Shown: piece after piece, positions 1-11,439 of the stretch | Layout of the letters: every line of letters begins with the position of its first letter | Numbering within the stretch: the first letter of the stretch is position 1 | DNA from: Saururus chinensis | Taxonomy: Eukaryota; Streptophyta; Magnoliopsida; Piperales; Saururaceae | DNA length: 64,000 nucleotides | Direction of reading: 5' to 3' | NCBI GenBank assembly: GCA_035235625.1 | Contig: CP141141.1 | Location: 40,323,719-40,387,718, forward strand | Notes under the pieces: generated by a model | Database searches by the model: none | The model's input: the letters and a program-made list of their open reading frames with translations, nothing else | What the model was told of the DNA's origin: nothing | Made by a program: the position numbers and the translations under genes

Positions 1-731
1 TCCTAGGCACGGGGGGTAGTGGGGATGTGAAGGGGCCAATATATGAAGCTTTCTGTTTCTTTATCCTCAACTTTATTTGCTTCGGTGACACCTCTTCATC
101 CTCTCAACCTTGCACTAATTTCTCCTCCTGGGATTGTACTTTTTCCTCTTCCCGAGATTGAATCACTTCCTCATTAATTTTCCCAAGGAATCTGGTGATT
201 ACGATCCTTTCAACCTTCAGACCCTTCTTCTTCTTTGGGGAGCCAACTTTTAGCTTCATTTTCTCTGCATAGTACTTGTAACAAGTTGTATGAGTATATA
301 CACGATAGTCAAACAATGCGTGTTATTGATGACATGACTTTTCTAACTATCGTATTGAAACTAATACGTTAATATAAACAGTCGTGTTAACGATCACATG
401 ACTACTACCATATCATTTTCATATAAAATAATATTGTATGTTTGCGTGTTATCGATGACATGATGATCTAGCAACTAACATGATAATAGAAAAGGTTGTG
501 TTATCCAATATATACTTACACAAAATAAAATCCTCATCGATAGACTAAGGGACATATTTTCTTTACTCTTCATGAGCAGATTGATGAACAACTTCACTTG
601 ATTTAGAAGCTCTAACTTTGACCCTAACTGACTTCTCTCCTTTTGTTGTTGGCAGAGGGTTGTTGCATGTCAGATCTCTGGTTGATGGGGTACATGCGGC
701 TGCTCGGTACCGGTTTAGGAGTGGGATGCAT

Positions 732-1202
732 CTATTTGATTAAGTTCTTTACCAGCTTCAGAGCATTTTTAACCCTTTGGAGATCAATTTGCACACTGTC
801 AGTGCTCCAACCCCATTCCCCGTACAAAATGGCCTTTTCCAATATGACGTCAATTATACCAGTCATGACATATACTGGCATGATAAAGCTCTCAATGACG
901 TCTTTGCCGGAATGAGATTGCCATGTCGTCTGGCCACAATGTGCTTGAACAGGAACCGTTTTCCTTTGTATCATGGTATGTGTGGTTGTCTTCTTTGCCC
1001 TCGGGGTTGGCCTTCGGCCATAGATCAAGTGGGCCTCCTCGGTAATTGGAGTTATTTGCATAAATTGTTCAGAATCTACCTTAAGCCGCATGAGTGTCTC
1101 CTCGTACCACTTCCTCATCCTGTAATGAGTCAACTTCTTCCTCGACTTTTCATTGGCCGGGTCAAGTTTAACAGCCTTCTCCATGTCCGTTATCAGTTGC
1201 AT
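732..1202 (-). pseudogene. decayed transposon-associated coding fragment (unrecognised)
   Basis: An open stretch of about 156 codons on the minus strand, beginning MQLITDMEKAVKLDPANEKS. I recognise no catalytic motif. It lies directly 3' (on the minus strand) of the plant-mobile-domain-like fragment at 1369-2061, and between the two are short imperfect palindromes, so it is probably a later exon or downstream block of the same decayed element. The opposite-strand ORF at 777-1229 is judged a shadow because the minus frame has the more protein-like composition (charged helices such as EKSRKKLTHYRMRKWYEETL). A lysine- and glutamate-rich open stretch at 104-316 on the same strand may be another piece. 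Function is unknown. Confidence 0.35.
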
Positions 1203-1368
1203 AAACGCAGGCCACCTCTTGCACCTTGAGCTATATGGAGGAGAACTTGGAGCCCATATAGAAATATGCTAAAAAAACTACACCTACGTGGGCAAAACAA
1301 TCCTGTTTATAGTGATCCATTGTCATGTATGTCGTGTCATGGATAACACGTTTATTAAACTAATCGTG

Positions 1369-2061
1369 TCATTGATTACATGAAATACTTACATCGTGTA
1401 ATTGAATATACATGATATAGTACGAAATATACCTATAGCACAAATGAAGCCCCAATGAGAATTTCGGAGGTGGTGGAGTGCTCATCTTCTCTACTTCTGA
1501 TGTTTTGGTGGCTGATGATATTCCTCGAAGCAACCTGTCAAGCACGGCTTCAGCCCAGTTGTACCTTCCCATAATTATCAAGTCATCTATGAAGTCACAC
1601 AGAGATGAGGAGACAAATCTATTGCTCTGTGTGAATAAAATGAGGATCCCCATGTATACGATGACCAATCATGTTAAGTCCTCGTTGGAGACAACCTGCC
1701 TGTTGTCTGCCACTTCCTTCAAAATTTCTTTAATAAGGTTCTTCTCCGGCCGCTTCCCTGCGAATTTTTTTTTGAAGAATTGCCCCTTGCCTTGCACAAC
1801 ATTCCCGTTACCACTATCCAACTTCAACGGGTTCCCTTTTGCACTCAAACCCGTGATCAGTGCAACTTCTTCCAGCGTAAGGGGTAGTATTTTGCCCTGA
1901 ATGTTGAACACCTTTTGTGAGTTATCCCAGCACTCACCTATTAGAACTTCTAAAAGCGGTCTGGAGATAATGATTGGCTCGCAATCGTATATTGTGTACA
2001 ACCCAGTCTCCTCCAAGATTGTCTTACATCCTGGCCTAGATTCAATAAGGTCTTTTGATAG
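1369..2061 (-). pseudogene. plant mobile domain / DUF1985-like transposon protein fragment, broken by a stop
   Basis: The minus-strand frame reads continuously through about 230 codons with one in-frame TGA at 1669-1671. Upstream of the stop are the blocks RPLLEVLIGECWDNSQKVF and LPLTLEEVALITGLSAKGNP; downstream are GILILFTQSNRFVSSSLCDF and YNWAEAVLDRLLRGI. This order (an E-x-A-L-I-T-G-L helix, a hydrophobic helix, then an Asp-Asp helix and Y-x-W-A-E-A-V) is the layout I associate with plant-mobile-domain and DUF1985 proteins carried by plant MULEs. The stop may derive from CGA by C-to-T decay. Upstream of 2061 the frame closes, and a neighbouring frame carries further plausible residues, suggesting a frameshift. 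It cannot encode a full protein as it stands. Confidence 0.55.
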
Positions 2062-2539
2062 TCTAAGTCAAGCAGGGAAACCGTTAGTTTTTAGACCCGG
2101 TCTCCTCCCGTAAATTCTCTTCTTCTTCTCTTTTGAGGCCTTCACTAATTCTGTCATTTGACTACATTCTTCTACCTCTTCGTCCGTAAAAGATGTTATA
2201 GATATGTACATCAACAATGGGTTGTGACCAAAATCAAAGAGTCACGTTGATTCACATTATGTAACTAACGTAAAAATACACACTAAGTTCGTATATCGTG
2301 TTATTGGTTACACGATGTGATGCCTTCTCATACCGCATATCTGTTAATAATAACATATTATGTATACTACACATACATGAAACGATGACATCTCCATATT
2401 GTATATCATATTATCGATAACACGATATAGTAAATATCGTATAATTGATAACAAGACAACCTACTGAGTGAATGAAAGTATAGACTATCGTGTGTTGCAT
2501 AATATGATATATGAACAATCGTGTATACGAATCTATGAT

Positions 2540-4786
2540 TTAGAGCAAGAGAAGGCCAATACCACGAAATTGATCCGAATTGGATTAACCCCATAATTGG
2601 CCGGTGATCTTCGCCAAAGTTCACTACTTTACCGGGAGCGTATCAATATACACTCAGACGGAACCTCACTTCATGGCCAGAAATTGCTTCGTCGAGGAAA
2701 ATTTGAAGATCGCCTATTGGAAACAACAAAAAACCGACGTTGCAAAGTTTTTTTGCGTCTCACTGATCGGACTTTGGAAATCGGTTGTCAGTTTTTGGAA
2801 ATCGCTGGTCGGATGGGTTGAAAATCAGAATTCCCACTGCGTATTTGCTTATCACTGATCGAACTATGGAAATCGCCATTCGGATGGGTCGTTTGAGTGT
2901 AAATGCAACGGTGTAACAAGTTTACATGATATAAAACCCTAAACCAAAAGATAGGGGTTTTTCTGTCCAATTTTTTTCTAATATCATGTAAGTTCGGATT
3001 CAGTGGCATTTTTGTTTAAAAACTAGGGAATATGGAATATTGGCTTCTTCGGTCAGGTAGTAATATGGAAAAAACTCTTTCTTTTTGGTGAAATGAGGCA
3101 CTTTAATATATGATGAAGGGAGATATAAGTTTATGAAGTTTTACACTTTGAAGGTCCTCTTGTCTATATTATTAAGATATCACTTTGCTTTCCATGAAAG
3201 TGATCCACGACTATTGTGATCAGTCATGAGAGGAAGAACCACTCCTAATAAACCAAAAATGACTATGGTAATTGATGTTGAGGAAAAAGCCAAATAATGT
3301 ATCTAAAAATATGTGCACAATAACGATATGGATGCACACATTGAATTATGTGTCGGATTTTCATCAACAGTGCATTAAGAACAATGATAGATTGTGTGCC
3401 ATTAATTTATAGAACACAGCCATATACATCCCGATAAATCCCTCAGTACCCCATATCTCCCTTACCCCCCTATATTTTATAAACTTTTCTCGGCATACCC
3501 CGAACTAATTTTTTTTTGCCTTAATACCCCTCCTGCTTACTCACTGTGTACACCTATAGAGTCTAGATGTAATTTGTTCCTTGTCGTAACAGTTTCTTCT
3601 CAATCTTCGGTGACATGATGTTTTGGATTTCTTCACTTGAGGGAGCAACAAGAGCCAATATCTCCACCATTTGTCGATTCTGGACACCATACACGATTTG
3701 GTTTTCTTTCACCGAAGAGACCAACGAGAGCCATTGCCTCCACCATTTATCAATTCTGAAAGGTTAGTATCTCTCTTTCTTGTCTGCCATTTCAGAAGCT
3801 CTCTATTTTGGTGATAGGTTTGGATTTGATAAGAATGAAAGGATTTTTCTATTTTCGTTTCTATTGCCATATCTATGTCATTTGGTTATTTTGGATCCAA
3901 GTAAGAGCTTGTGAAAATAACATACGTTAGAGTCACGTATGTATTGCTGAAGATATTAATATCTTTTTCCATATTTTTTAAGTTAAGTTAATTTTAACTT
4001 TATATTACTATATTTTGAACTCTCAAGTTAGATTCGTGTGTTATTGGTATGGTTAGAAAGTTCTCGATAGGTTTTTTCAAATGAGATTGATCCTATATGA
4101 CTATGTTTTCTTAAAAAAATTTATAGACCCCGCATATTTAGCACAAAATTTAATAATAATTTTTAATAATTTTATATAGATTATACATATTCAAATTTGT
4201 ATATTTTTTATGGCCTTAGAAAACCCTCAAAGAGCTCAATCAAATGAGACTCGCTGCTAAACTGATCATAAATATGAATAATGTGCTCTACAACACTAAG
4301 TCCTTTGACACTCTTGTCTTCGTCAACCTATGACATATCATCAACCTGTGACATAATATTTAGCCTATCATATTTGGATTCATAGTTGCCTACTACTAAT
4401 ATATATGAGTTAATATAGAGCTTGTATATATAACTAATGATCATTGTGCTCCTCAAAGCAATGTATTATTACTATAATATGCAAAGGAGACCTGTACTCA
4501 ATACATATTTTATTTTATCTTATTTAATATGTATTTACATGTATAATACAAGTGCATTCTTCCTTGTTATTATATAAAGTAAATTGGGTGACTATAGATT
4601 TTTATTTTTATAGTATTTTATGCATGTTTTATATGCTTAATTCTTATTTTACTCATGCTATGATGGATGGAAGGGCTTCCCATCCCTTCTTCTTTCCTTC
4701 CACATGAGATGGGAGCTGAAGGATGAAGAGGTTGATGCCCTTCCTTCTACCTGCGGCAATAGAATTGGCCAAAGGGAGGAGGGGAA

Positions 4787-4822
<36 letters not shown>

Positions 4823-4960
4823 CTATATTTCCATGTCAGATAGGAGAAAAGGGGCGGGGGTGTCACTCCCCCAATCTTATACATGTATTTTCTAGATCTT
4901 TCTTTTTGAAAAATATGACATAAACCATTGAATAAGTTGTAGTGAAATAATCATGTGTCA
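2540..4960. other. non-coding, no gene seen
   Basis: No convincing coding sequence. Between 2600 and 2920 the phrases ATCGGACTTTGGAAATCG and GATCGAACTATGGAAATCG recur (near 2766 and 2857), so this is probably the subterminal part of the element to the left. The short ORFs here overlap one another in several frames and look like chance. From about 3080 to 4780 the sequence is AT-rich without recognisable features. Confidence 0.4.
4788..4818. repeat. (TC)n microsatellite
   Basis: About 15 uninterrupted TC units. The two ORFs crossing it (Ser-Leu runs) are products of the repeat. Confidence 0.95.
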
Positions 4961-5026
4961 TGAATTGTAGAAATAATATGACATTGATGTTTTCACAAAC
5001 CATGATTTATGATAAATATCATAAGT

Positions 5027-5512
5027 ACATTAGCTGCGGTTTTAAAACCTCTGCTAAAGCTTTTAGTGGTGGTTTATATGTCGTTGTTGTAACTTTCCCC
5101 ATAGAAAGTTTCTGCGAGGAGCGTAGTGGCGGTCATAGTGGCCACCGCTAAATGTTTTCAAAAAATTGAAAAAAAATGCAGCGGGCAGTAAACTGCTGCA
5201 AAAGCTTCATTAGCGATGGTCATACTAGCCGCCACTAATACTTAAATAATTTGCGGCGGTATGTTAGACCACCACATAAACATTTAGGGGCGATAAAAAA
5301 ATAGCCGCTGAAGGGATTTGGATTTAGTAGTGGTCGTAAAATTGCCATTAAAACCTTTAGTGATGGTTTTTAAACCACCACTGAAATTAAAGGCAAACGC
5401 TAGGCTTTAGCGGCGATCTTGAGGCTTCCACTATAGCCTTTAGCAGTGGTTTTTAAAAATGCCCTCAAGCCTGTAGCGGTGGTTTTTAAAACCATCACTA
5501 AATGGTTAATTT
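5027..5512. mobile_element. CACTA-type subterminal repeat array
   Basis: The stretch is packed with variants of TTTAGTGGTGGTTTTTAAA and its complement, ending in phrases such as ACCACCACTAAA or GCCGCTAAA. Examples are near 5058-5080, 5129-5155, 5213-5245, 5330-5385 and 5470-5505. Dense facing motifs of this kind are typical of the subterminal regions of plant CACTA (En/Spm) elements, where transposase binds. No intact CACTA terminus is visible at the left edge, so the left tip is lost or diverged. A matching right end lies near 8115. Confidence 0.6.
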
Positions 5513-6047
5513 CATCCAAACAAATTTTTGTTTATTTTTTCTTTAGTACATGTTCTTTCTTGCATTCTCAAACAAATTTTTCACAAGATACCATATTCTC
5601 AAACACATTTTGCATCCATTTGTACTTTACATATAACTAAAATTCGACACATTACTAATAACAAAGTAAAATATCTTAAAATAAAAAAAATTATTTAAAC
5701 AAAGTACCTAACATAATAAGTGTTGAAAAAGAAGTTTGTAAATACAATAGTTCCAAATGTTTACAATGTCCAAGTAATAATACCGAGATTACTTAATATA
5801 AATAAAGAAGGAAAAGTCTTTAATAAGACTTGATCCGTCAATGCAACTTTGATAATTTAGAATCATTCGTACCATTAGTCTACAAAAAATTAAAATAACA
5901 AAAAGTTAGTATACAAAATTGTTGAACTACTTTTAAAAAAACATAATCATACTTTAGAGATAATTTTTATGCTTTTACATTACTCATTTGAGACTTAAAG
6001 AAAATCATCATTTGATCCATCTTTGATAAAAAAAAATTGCATGTTGA

Positions 6048-7040
6048 TGTAACGCCCAAGAATTTTAACATATTTTCTTAAAAATTCACAAATTATTTTT
6101 GTAATATAATGGTTATAAATCAAGAAAAATTACGAAATATAAAACCTATAAAAGCACTATTATAATTTAAAACACCACACATAAATTTTACCCATATGAA
6201 ATTTTATTTTCAATCAAACACCATACGACTAAACCAAACATTCTTAGCACTACTCGAAAACAAACGTATGAAATAAATTGTCATCATCATGGGCTTTACA
6301 TACAAATCTATTTCAGACATCCCTAAGTACAAGTCCCATAAATAGTTCATAGTCTAATCTAAATTATAAGTCCAGAAAGTATAAGCATCTTTCTTTTCAT
6401 CGAACCTAATATATCAGATTGTAGTAAAAATAAAAAAGACTCACAATGAGTCAGAAATACACCTGAGCCAATGAAAATTGATCCATCTATGGAAATAAGC
6501 TTCTATCACTAGGAGCTCTTTGTCACAAAACCTACAAAAGCCTCTTGAAATAGGGGCTAAAAAGATGGGAAATGAGTATTTTCATACTCAATAGAAAATA
6601 GTCCATACAATGATGTGTTTATGCAACTTAAATATGAAGCATAAAAACATACAAACACACTAAAGTCGCATAATATAACAATTATGCACAAACACATACT
6701 ATCTTACCATTCTTACACTTACCCTTATGCTTATAGCCTTACTCGTACCATTCTTACACTTATAATCTTACTTAGAACATTCTTACAGTCTCACTCATAC
6801 CATTTTACTCAAATTCTTACTCTTACAGGCTTGCTCAGAAACATATGCTTATAGTTTTGCTTAGAAACTTATTCTTACAGTCTTACTCAAAATCTTACAA
6901 TTACTGTCTTACTCATAATCTTACAAACTTACTCAGAAACTTACTCATACAGTCGTACACAAACTATCAACCACTGAAGCTCATTACAATTAATAAACTT
7001 TGGTGTCGAAATAGAAAGGAATGTCACTAGGGCATTACCT
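6048..7040. mobile_element. LTR-like fragment inside the CACTA region
   Basis: It starts TGTAACGCCCAAGAATTTTA, a form common at the 5' edge of plant Ty3/gypsy LTRs (TG start, CGCCC), and then continues AT-rich with no coding sequence. I cannot place the far end: no clear CA terminus with a matching target duplication is visible, so the end given is approximate. Its right part contains the tandem repeat at 6695-6960. Confidence 0.4.
6695..6960. repeat. degenerate tandem repeat, unit like TCTTACAGTCTTACTCA
   Basis: About ten imperfect copies of a 20- to 30-bp unit (TTCTTACACTTA, TCTTACTTAGAACA, TCTTACAGTCTTACTCAAAA and so on). The ORF at 6845-7030 is the translation of the repeat and is not considered a gene. 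Confidence 0.7.
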
Positions 7041-7149
7041 TAACCTTCGGGGAGTAACTAGGCGCTATGGACTTCTCCGAAGGCAAGGCATACATATGTT
7101 TATTCTTAGCTAATTTGAGTATGCTCTACGCAATGGGAGGGTTTATTCC

Positions 7150-7435
7150 TCGAGTTTGTGACTCTAGAGGGGGAAAACTACCCGTAGCAAGAGAAGGCTT
7201 GTTTGTCGCCCTCGAGGCCAAAGAGAGAGAAATAGCCCGGAATAAGAGGAGGTTCCATCCTCCGCCATCGGGCTACAATGAGAGAAATGTCATCGGGTAA
7301 GGGGATGTTTTGTCTGCTACCTTCTAGTGTGCAAAGAGAGAAACACCCAAAGGAAAGGGGAGATTTTGTTTGTTGCTTTTGGGCACAAAGAGAGAGAAAC
7401 AGTCTGGGTAAGGGGAGGTTTTGTTGTTAGTTTGT
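7150..7435. repeat. imperfect tandem repeat of about 55-58 bp, four to five copies
   Basis: Each unit runs from GGGGAGGTTTTGTTTGT through a GGGC-CAAAGAGAGAGAAA core to a CCGGGTAAG-like end. Units start near 7190, 7246, 7301, 7357 and 7412 (the last partial). The ORF at 7067-7300 spans two units and is treated as chance. Confidence 0.65.
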
Positions 7436-8059
7436 TAGACTATGTATGTGGCATAGACAAACTGAGAAAATAAAGTGCCTTTAACCCGCAATTAAATTAC
7501 AAGATTACATTTTCCCCTTTAAACAAATTAAACCTAGAATTTGTTTAATTTAAAGTTCCTAATTTCAATGTGTTCTAACAAAAAATTTGTAATCAAACAC
7601 ACAAGAATTTTTACGTGGAAACCTGATAAGGGAAAAACCAAGGGATACCTTGTCCAGATCAACTATGCACTATATAAACTCAAGATTACAGAATTACTAA
7701 TTACATTGACAAAAGACTTCTTCTTTTTCTTCAAACCAGCTAATTCTTTATACCACTCTTGAATTCTAAAGCAAACACTTCTTTGTTATTTACTGGTTAT
7801 AGCTTGATCTTTTTTTCCTTTGTGCTCTCTCCTTCCTGCCCATGGCAAATTCTTATCTAGGATTTAGTGGGGGGCTTCTCCTTGATTTGCATTGGTAGAA
7901 TCGCACACATCAGATGCAAGAGGAGGTCGATGCTATGCTCAATTGCCATGTCGCAACGGATTTATGTCTGCAACCCCCAATACTAAAGTTGGGAGATGGC
8001 TCAAGTGACTTCAGCAGAGGTTCAAGCAAAACCCCCTGCTATATACCCTTTTCTGTGGG

Positions 8060-8115
8060 AATTTTTTTCAGCCCTCACTAAAATGTCCCCACTGAAGGGT
8101 TTTGATTTTGTAGTG
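8060..8115. mobile_element. right terminus of a CACTA-type element
   Basis: The sequence carries CCCTCACTAAAATG and CCCCACTGAAGGG and then ends in TTTTGTAGTG at 8115, the expected mirror of a CACTACAAAA terminus. Together with the subterminal array at 5027-5512 it suggests a roughly 3-kb deleted CACTA element that swallowed an LTR fragment. No transposase coding remains. Confidence 0.5.
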
Positions 8116-9130
8116 TACAATATCTCTCATGCCTAGAAACAAACCCAAGGAAATGAAACAATTCTGAAGCTGCAAGGAGAAGGCTCTTCTCTACAACATA
8201 CCCAAAACCCTAAAAATGAATGTTTTCTCCTAAAAGCCTACACCACAAGGATTAGTGGGATTGCAAAACCAAAACAAAGATCCACAAAGCTCCAATAAGG
8301 ATTCAAACCAAGAAAGTAATCCGATAAAGAATTAAGCTAAGTCGCATTGACATTTCAGAGTCACAATCAAACTTACAAGAAAATAAACCAAATATTAGAA
8401 GGCTTTCTAGACACAGTATCCTCATTAGGAGTTCAACAACTCATTCTAAATATTGGAGTACCACATACTCAACTTCAATTTTTGCCTAAAGCCATGCCTT
8501 GCATCATCCATGCCTTAATGCTGAGGCCCACAAGGGCTAGTAGACTTAAGTGGCCGAGATCTCTTCTTCCTTATTCTTCAAAACCTCATGTATTGTGTTA
8601 CGTTGCACCAGTCATTTTTTATGCTATGATTTATTTAAACCTATCTTTCAGGATAGGGGAGCGACTTTACATATATATTCTAATTTTCAAGAGCCGAAAG
8701 ACCATGATCTTTTTTCATCCTATACCCTTTCATCTACGTGGCTATAATGACTCACTTTTAGGGCCAGACAGACACTAGGATACTTTGTCAATCATATTTA
8801 AAATCTCATGTACTATCAGTAACCTCATTGACATGTCGGCTAAGGTGTCGATGACCATCAACATCCTATCGATGCGCCAAACCTTTACCATTAGTTGGTT
8901 GGCTGTGGGAGTTCACCTTATCACGCGATGTTACACCAACATATCAATATCACTATCGATGACCGGTTAAACACTGATGCAACTTAGCATGTTAATGCTA
9001 GTATTGTTCAGCTTCCTCCCTTTATCGATGATCACCGACATATGAGTAATCATGGGTCAAAAAGAAAATAAATAGAGACTATTTCAAATCTATGAATAAT
9101 TTCTTTTTAAAAAAAAGGTAAAACCTTCAT
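8116..9130. other. no gene recognised
   Basis: The longest open stretch (8347-8778, + strand) gives a 143-residue translation with no motif I recognise, many hydrophobic runs and an overlapping ORF in another frame. It is left as unsupported. Confidence 0.3.
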
Positions 9131-9134
9131 CGAT

Positions 9135-9236
9135 CATGACCACCAACACTAAAGGTTTCGTCTAGTTCTAGCGGTGGTTTTTTTCCGGGCTCCAGTAAAA
9201 GTTCAGCACTGGAGGCTCCCACATTTGTAGGCGTGT
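9135..9236. mobile_element. second CACTA-like terminal fragment
   Basis: CACCAACACTAAAGG, TAGCGGTGGTTTTT, CAGCACTGGAGG and a terminal ATTTGTAG echo the subterminal and terminal words of the element at 5-8.1 kb. It is probably a separate degenerate end. Confidence 0.35.
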
Positions 9237-9519
9237 GCTATTAGTATTTTTTGGCTCTAGCAAATGCTACAATGTATCCGAATTAAGCCAACAAAATTAT
9301 CATAAATACCCGTCCAATATATGGGAGGGAGTTTTGATGAAAAAATTCAGTATGACAAAAATTCATGTGACTTTTATCGTGAAAAATACTATTTTTTGCT
9401 ACGTTGAGAAAAAATCTAAATTCTCACTTTTATACCATGTAAGTATGCGGCTCATTAATTTATGTTCTTATTTTTCAATTTGTCCTTTAGTATGAGATGT
9501 CGCCGAAGAGAGTAATAGC

Positions 9520-9730
9520 GATCGATCACGTGGGATTGACAAGTCGACATTATTATAGCAAAAGAAAGTCCAGGTTAATGTCCCTTTTTTCTAAAAAAGG
9601 ACAAATTTTCATTTATCACTCCACATTTCAAAGTTCACGTCATTTTGGTTTGTGACGCAAAGATGACAATGTGACGTTCAATATAGCGTCAAGCACGTTC
9701 CACTTGTGGAAGAATCGTTATCGGTCAAGC
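9520..9730 (+). promoter_or_regulatory. conserved upstream block of peptide gene copy 1
   Basis: This block matches the regions upstream of copies 2 and 3 (GGATTGACAAGTCGAC through CCACTTGT-GAAGAATCGT). It keeps two TGACGT cores, one on the minus strand at 9637-9642 and one on the plus strand at 9672-9677. TGACG is the binding core of TGA-class bZIP factors; actual binding is inferred. Unlike copies 2 and 3, homology stops near 9735 and about 500 bp of unrelated sequence separate the block from the gene, so the original core promoter appears to be lost. Confidence 0.6.
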
Positions 9731-9734
9731 TTTG

Positions 9735-10245
9735 TCGGCCATGAATTATTATGAGAAATATTGCATGGCACAGATATATAGTAGCATATGAACTCAAATG
9801 CCGAAATACAAATGTGTATAAAGTCCGTACACATATATATGCACCGTCTATTTTTCATGATAGACGACATGTAAAGCTTTACCAGCTCGCTGCTGATCAC
9901 AATTTCTATCCTCATAGAAGGAAGAATCTTTTATCCTCTCCTCTAATAATATGCCTAACTTAAGGTATGCATTAGAACCATTTATCTATAAGATTGTGTA
10001 CATAATATATGTACCGTTAATTTAAAATATTAACAGCTCCTATACAAAGCTATATTGTACATAAAAAAAACCCAAAACTGCATGTAGGGATGGAGCGAAG
10101 GCGTGGCCAGGGCTTAGGGGAGCTATAATTACTTTCAGTAGCCAAGATTTTCTACTTAGTTGTGACCACATGGCCCCACTAAAGTTTGAACCAATTCAGT
10201 GGGCCCCCAATCATTTTTTCTGGGCTCCGTCCCTGAACGCATGGG
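9735..10245. other. unrelated sequence inserted between promoter block and peptide gene copy 1
   Basis: Copies 2 and 3 have about 350 bp here, including a TATATA box. This copy has unrelated DNA with short overlapping ORFs on both strands and a GGGCCCCCAATC / GGGCTCCGTCCCTG tail near 10200-10235 that looks like an old transposon end. No clear terminal repeats or target duplication were found. Confidence 0.45.
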
Positions 10246-10295
10246 ACAATAAGGAAGCTCGCTCACAACATAATCAACTCACATAAAAGAGAGAC

Positions 10296-10696
10296 ATGGC
10301 ACGAGCTCCCAGTTTTTTTTCATTCTTTTGATTGCAGTTGCTTTGCTCCCCATCATATGCCACGGTACGTAAGACATGTCGATCTTCGTTCTTCTCCCAC
10401 TCAGAGTTGTTTTACATGTCCGTTTTGTCATGTGTTCACCCAGGAGCACGAAACACCGGGAAGATGACAACACTTGCTTCTTCAGATGTTTCAGAGGTGA
10501 GCTTAACATGTACTTAAATCTGCTAATTTGCTACTTATGCGATACAAAGCAAAATTTTATGAGATCTCAACATGTTTTTTTTTCGGGATCTTAGGTTCAG
10601 TACGAACAAGAAAAGCCGGACGCCGTGGTCGATTATGGCTATTATCAACCTCCTCAACCCTTCCCAAATCCTGCTTGCCCATTTCCTTGTAACTAG
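10296..10696 (+). pseudogene. small secreted peptide gene, copy 1 (frameshifted signal peptide)
   Basis: Three exons by comparison with copies 2 and 3: 10296-10364, 10444-10496 and 10595-10696, all introns GT-AG. Exon 1 has 69 nt against 70 in the other copies: one base is missing in a run of T near 10311-10318, so translation from the conserved ATG stops within exon 1. Exons 2 and 3 remain open in the conserved frame and read GARNTGKMTTLASSDVSE, then VQYEQEKPDAVVDYGYYQPP, then QPFPNPACPFPCN. The Asp-Tyr, proline-rich stretch and two terminal cysteines are kept although the tail has diverged most. It may be a young pseudogene, or the missing T may be an assembly error in a homopolymer. The core promoter also seems replaced. 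Confidence 0.65.
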
Positions 10697-11439
10697 TTAA
10701 TGGATCTTCTATGAGCAAGAGTAATTCTGATTATATTTTGCATGACCTGTATGTTATATATTTCCAACAAGTAATGTAATATAAGAAGCTTTTTCCAACA
10801 AGGTTTAAAACTAAAGGTGGCCTTGTATACTCTGTGATGTGTTCGAAATCCAGTACTAGTTGGCCTATTGCTTCTCTTTCTTGTAGTCTGTTTTTCTTGT
10901 TTTCACTTTTTTAAAATTTAATTAACATGCATTTTAATAAAAATGCTAAAGTAATGCATAAACTTCTCGGCGCGCAAGATCTATAGAGATAGTTGACCAG
11001 CCTATTAGGTGTTGTTTTGATGGAAAAAGAAATTGGCGAAACTGGTTTTAAATAGGAGATTTAGGAAATAAAACGACTTTAAAGCTACTGTAATTTTTTG
11101 CACTGGCATATTGTTAAAGCCGTTTTGCTTTATAAAATGAAGTGCATCAAATTTAATGGGTGTGCCCTTTCACCCAAGTAATACCGGCCTTCTCTGTAAC
11201 TGTTTTATCTTCCTCTTCTTCATCTTCTTCATATCTTTTCTTTCAAGGAAATTAATGCTTCATTAAAGTTCAAACATAAGAGTTAACATCATACAACTAT
11301 GAAAGCTCTATGAACTAAGGAAAATATAAAATCCACGTTTGAGAAGCATGAAGGAATTTCACGTTTCTTGCTAAACAATGAGCAACTCCATTGATTTCAC
11401 TGTGAACATACAGTTTAAGGTATTAACAATATGAATGTG

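Larger units (their letters stand above)
318..2530. repeat. scattered imperfect palindromes, half-site ATCGTGTTAT
   Basis: About ten copies of a roughly 22-bp imperfect palindrome, built from ATCGTGTTAT facing ATAACACGAT, lie only in the non-coding parts around the minus-strand fragments. They are near 318-338, 381-402, 444-464, 1331-1352, 1363-1383, 1392-1415, 2294-2315, 2402-2427 and 2434-2456, with weaker ones near 487 and 2485-2530. The copy at 2294-2315 is close to a perfect palindrome. None falls inside the coding block at 1369-2061 except at its downstream edge. Confidence 0.6.
9520..11435 (+). repeat. diverged first copy of the peptide-gene duplication unit
   Basis: Shares with the copies at 23.97-25.6 kb and 56.53-58.15 kb the promoter block, the gene, a 3' segment (TTCCAACAAGGTTTAAA, GTGGCCTTGTATACTCTG), and a further tail including TAAAACGACTTTAAAGCTA, GGGTGTGCC and a terminal CACGTTT(G)AGAAGCA segment. 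It is clearly more diverged than the other two are from each other, so it represents an older duplication. Confidence 0.7.

Noticed and set aside
8347-8778. 143-codon ORF
   Set aside because: No recognisable motif, no splice or start support, and an overlapping ORF in another frame.
10279-10594. Overlapping ORFs on both strands over peptide gene copy 1 (equivalents at 24535-24829 and 57097-57382)
   Set aside because: They read through the introns of the spliced peptide gene and are conserved only because the DNA is duplicated; the spliced model explains the splice sites and the conserved third exon.
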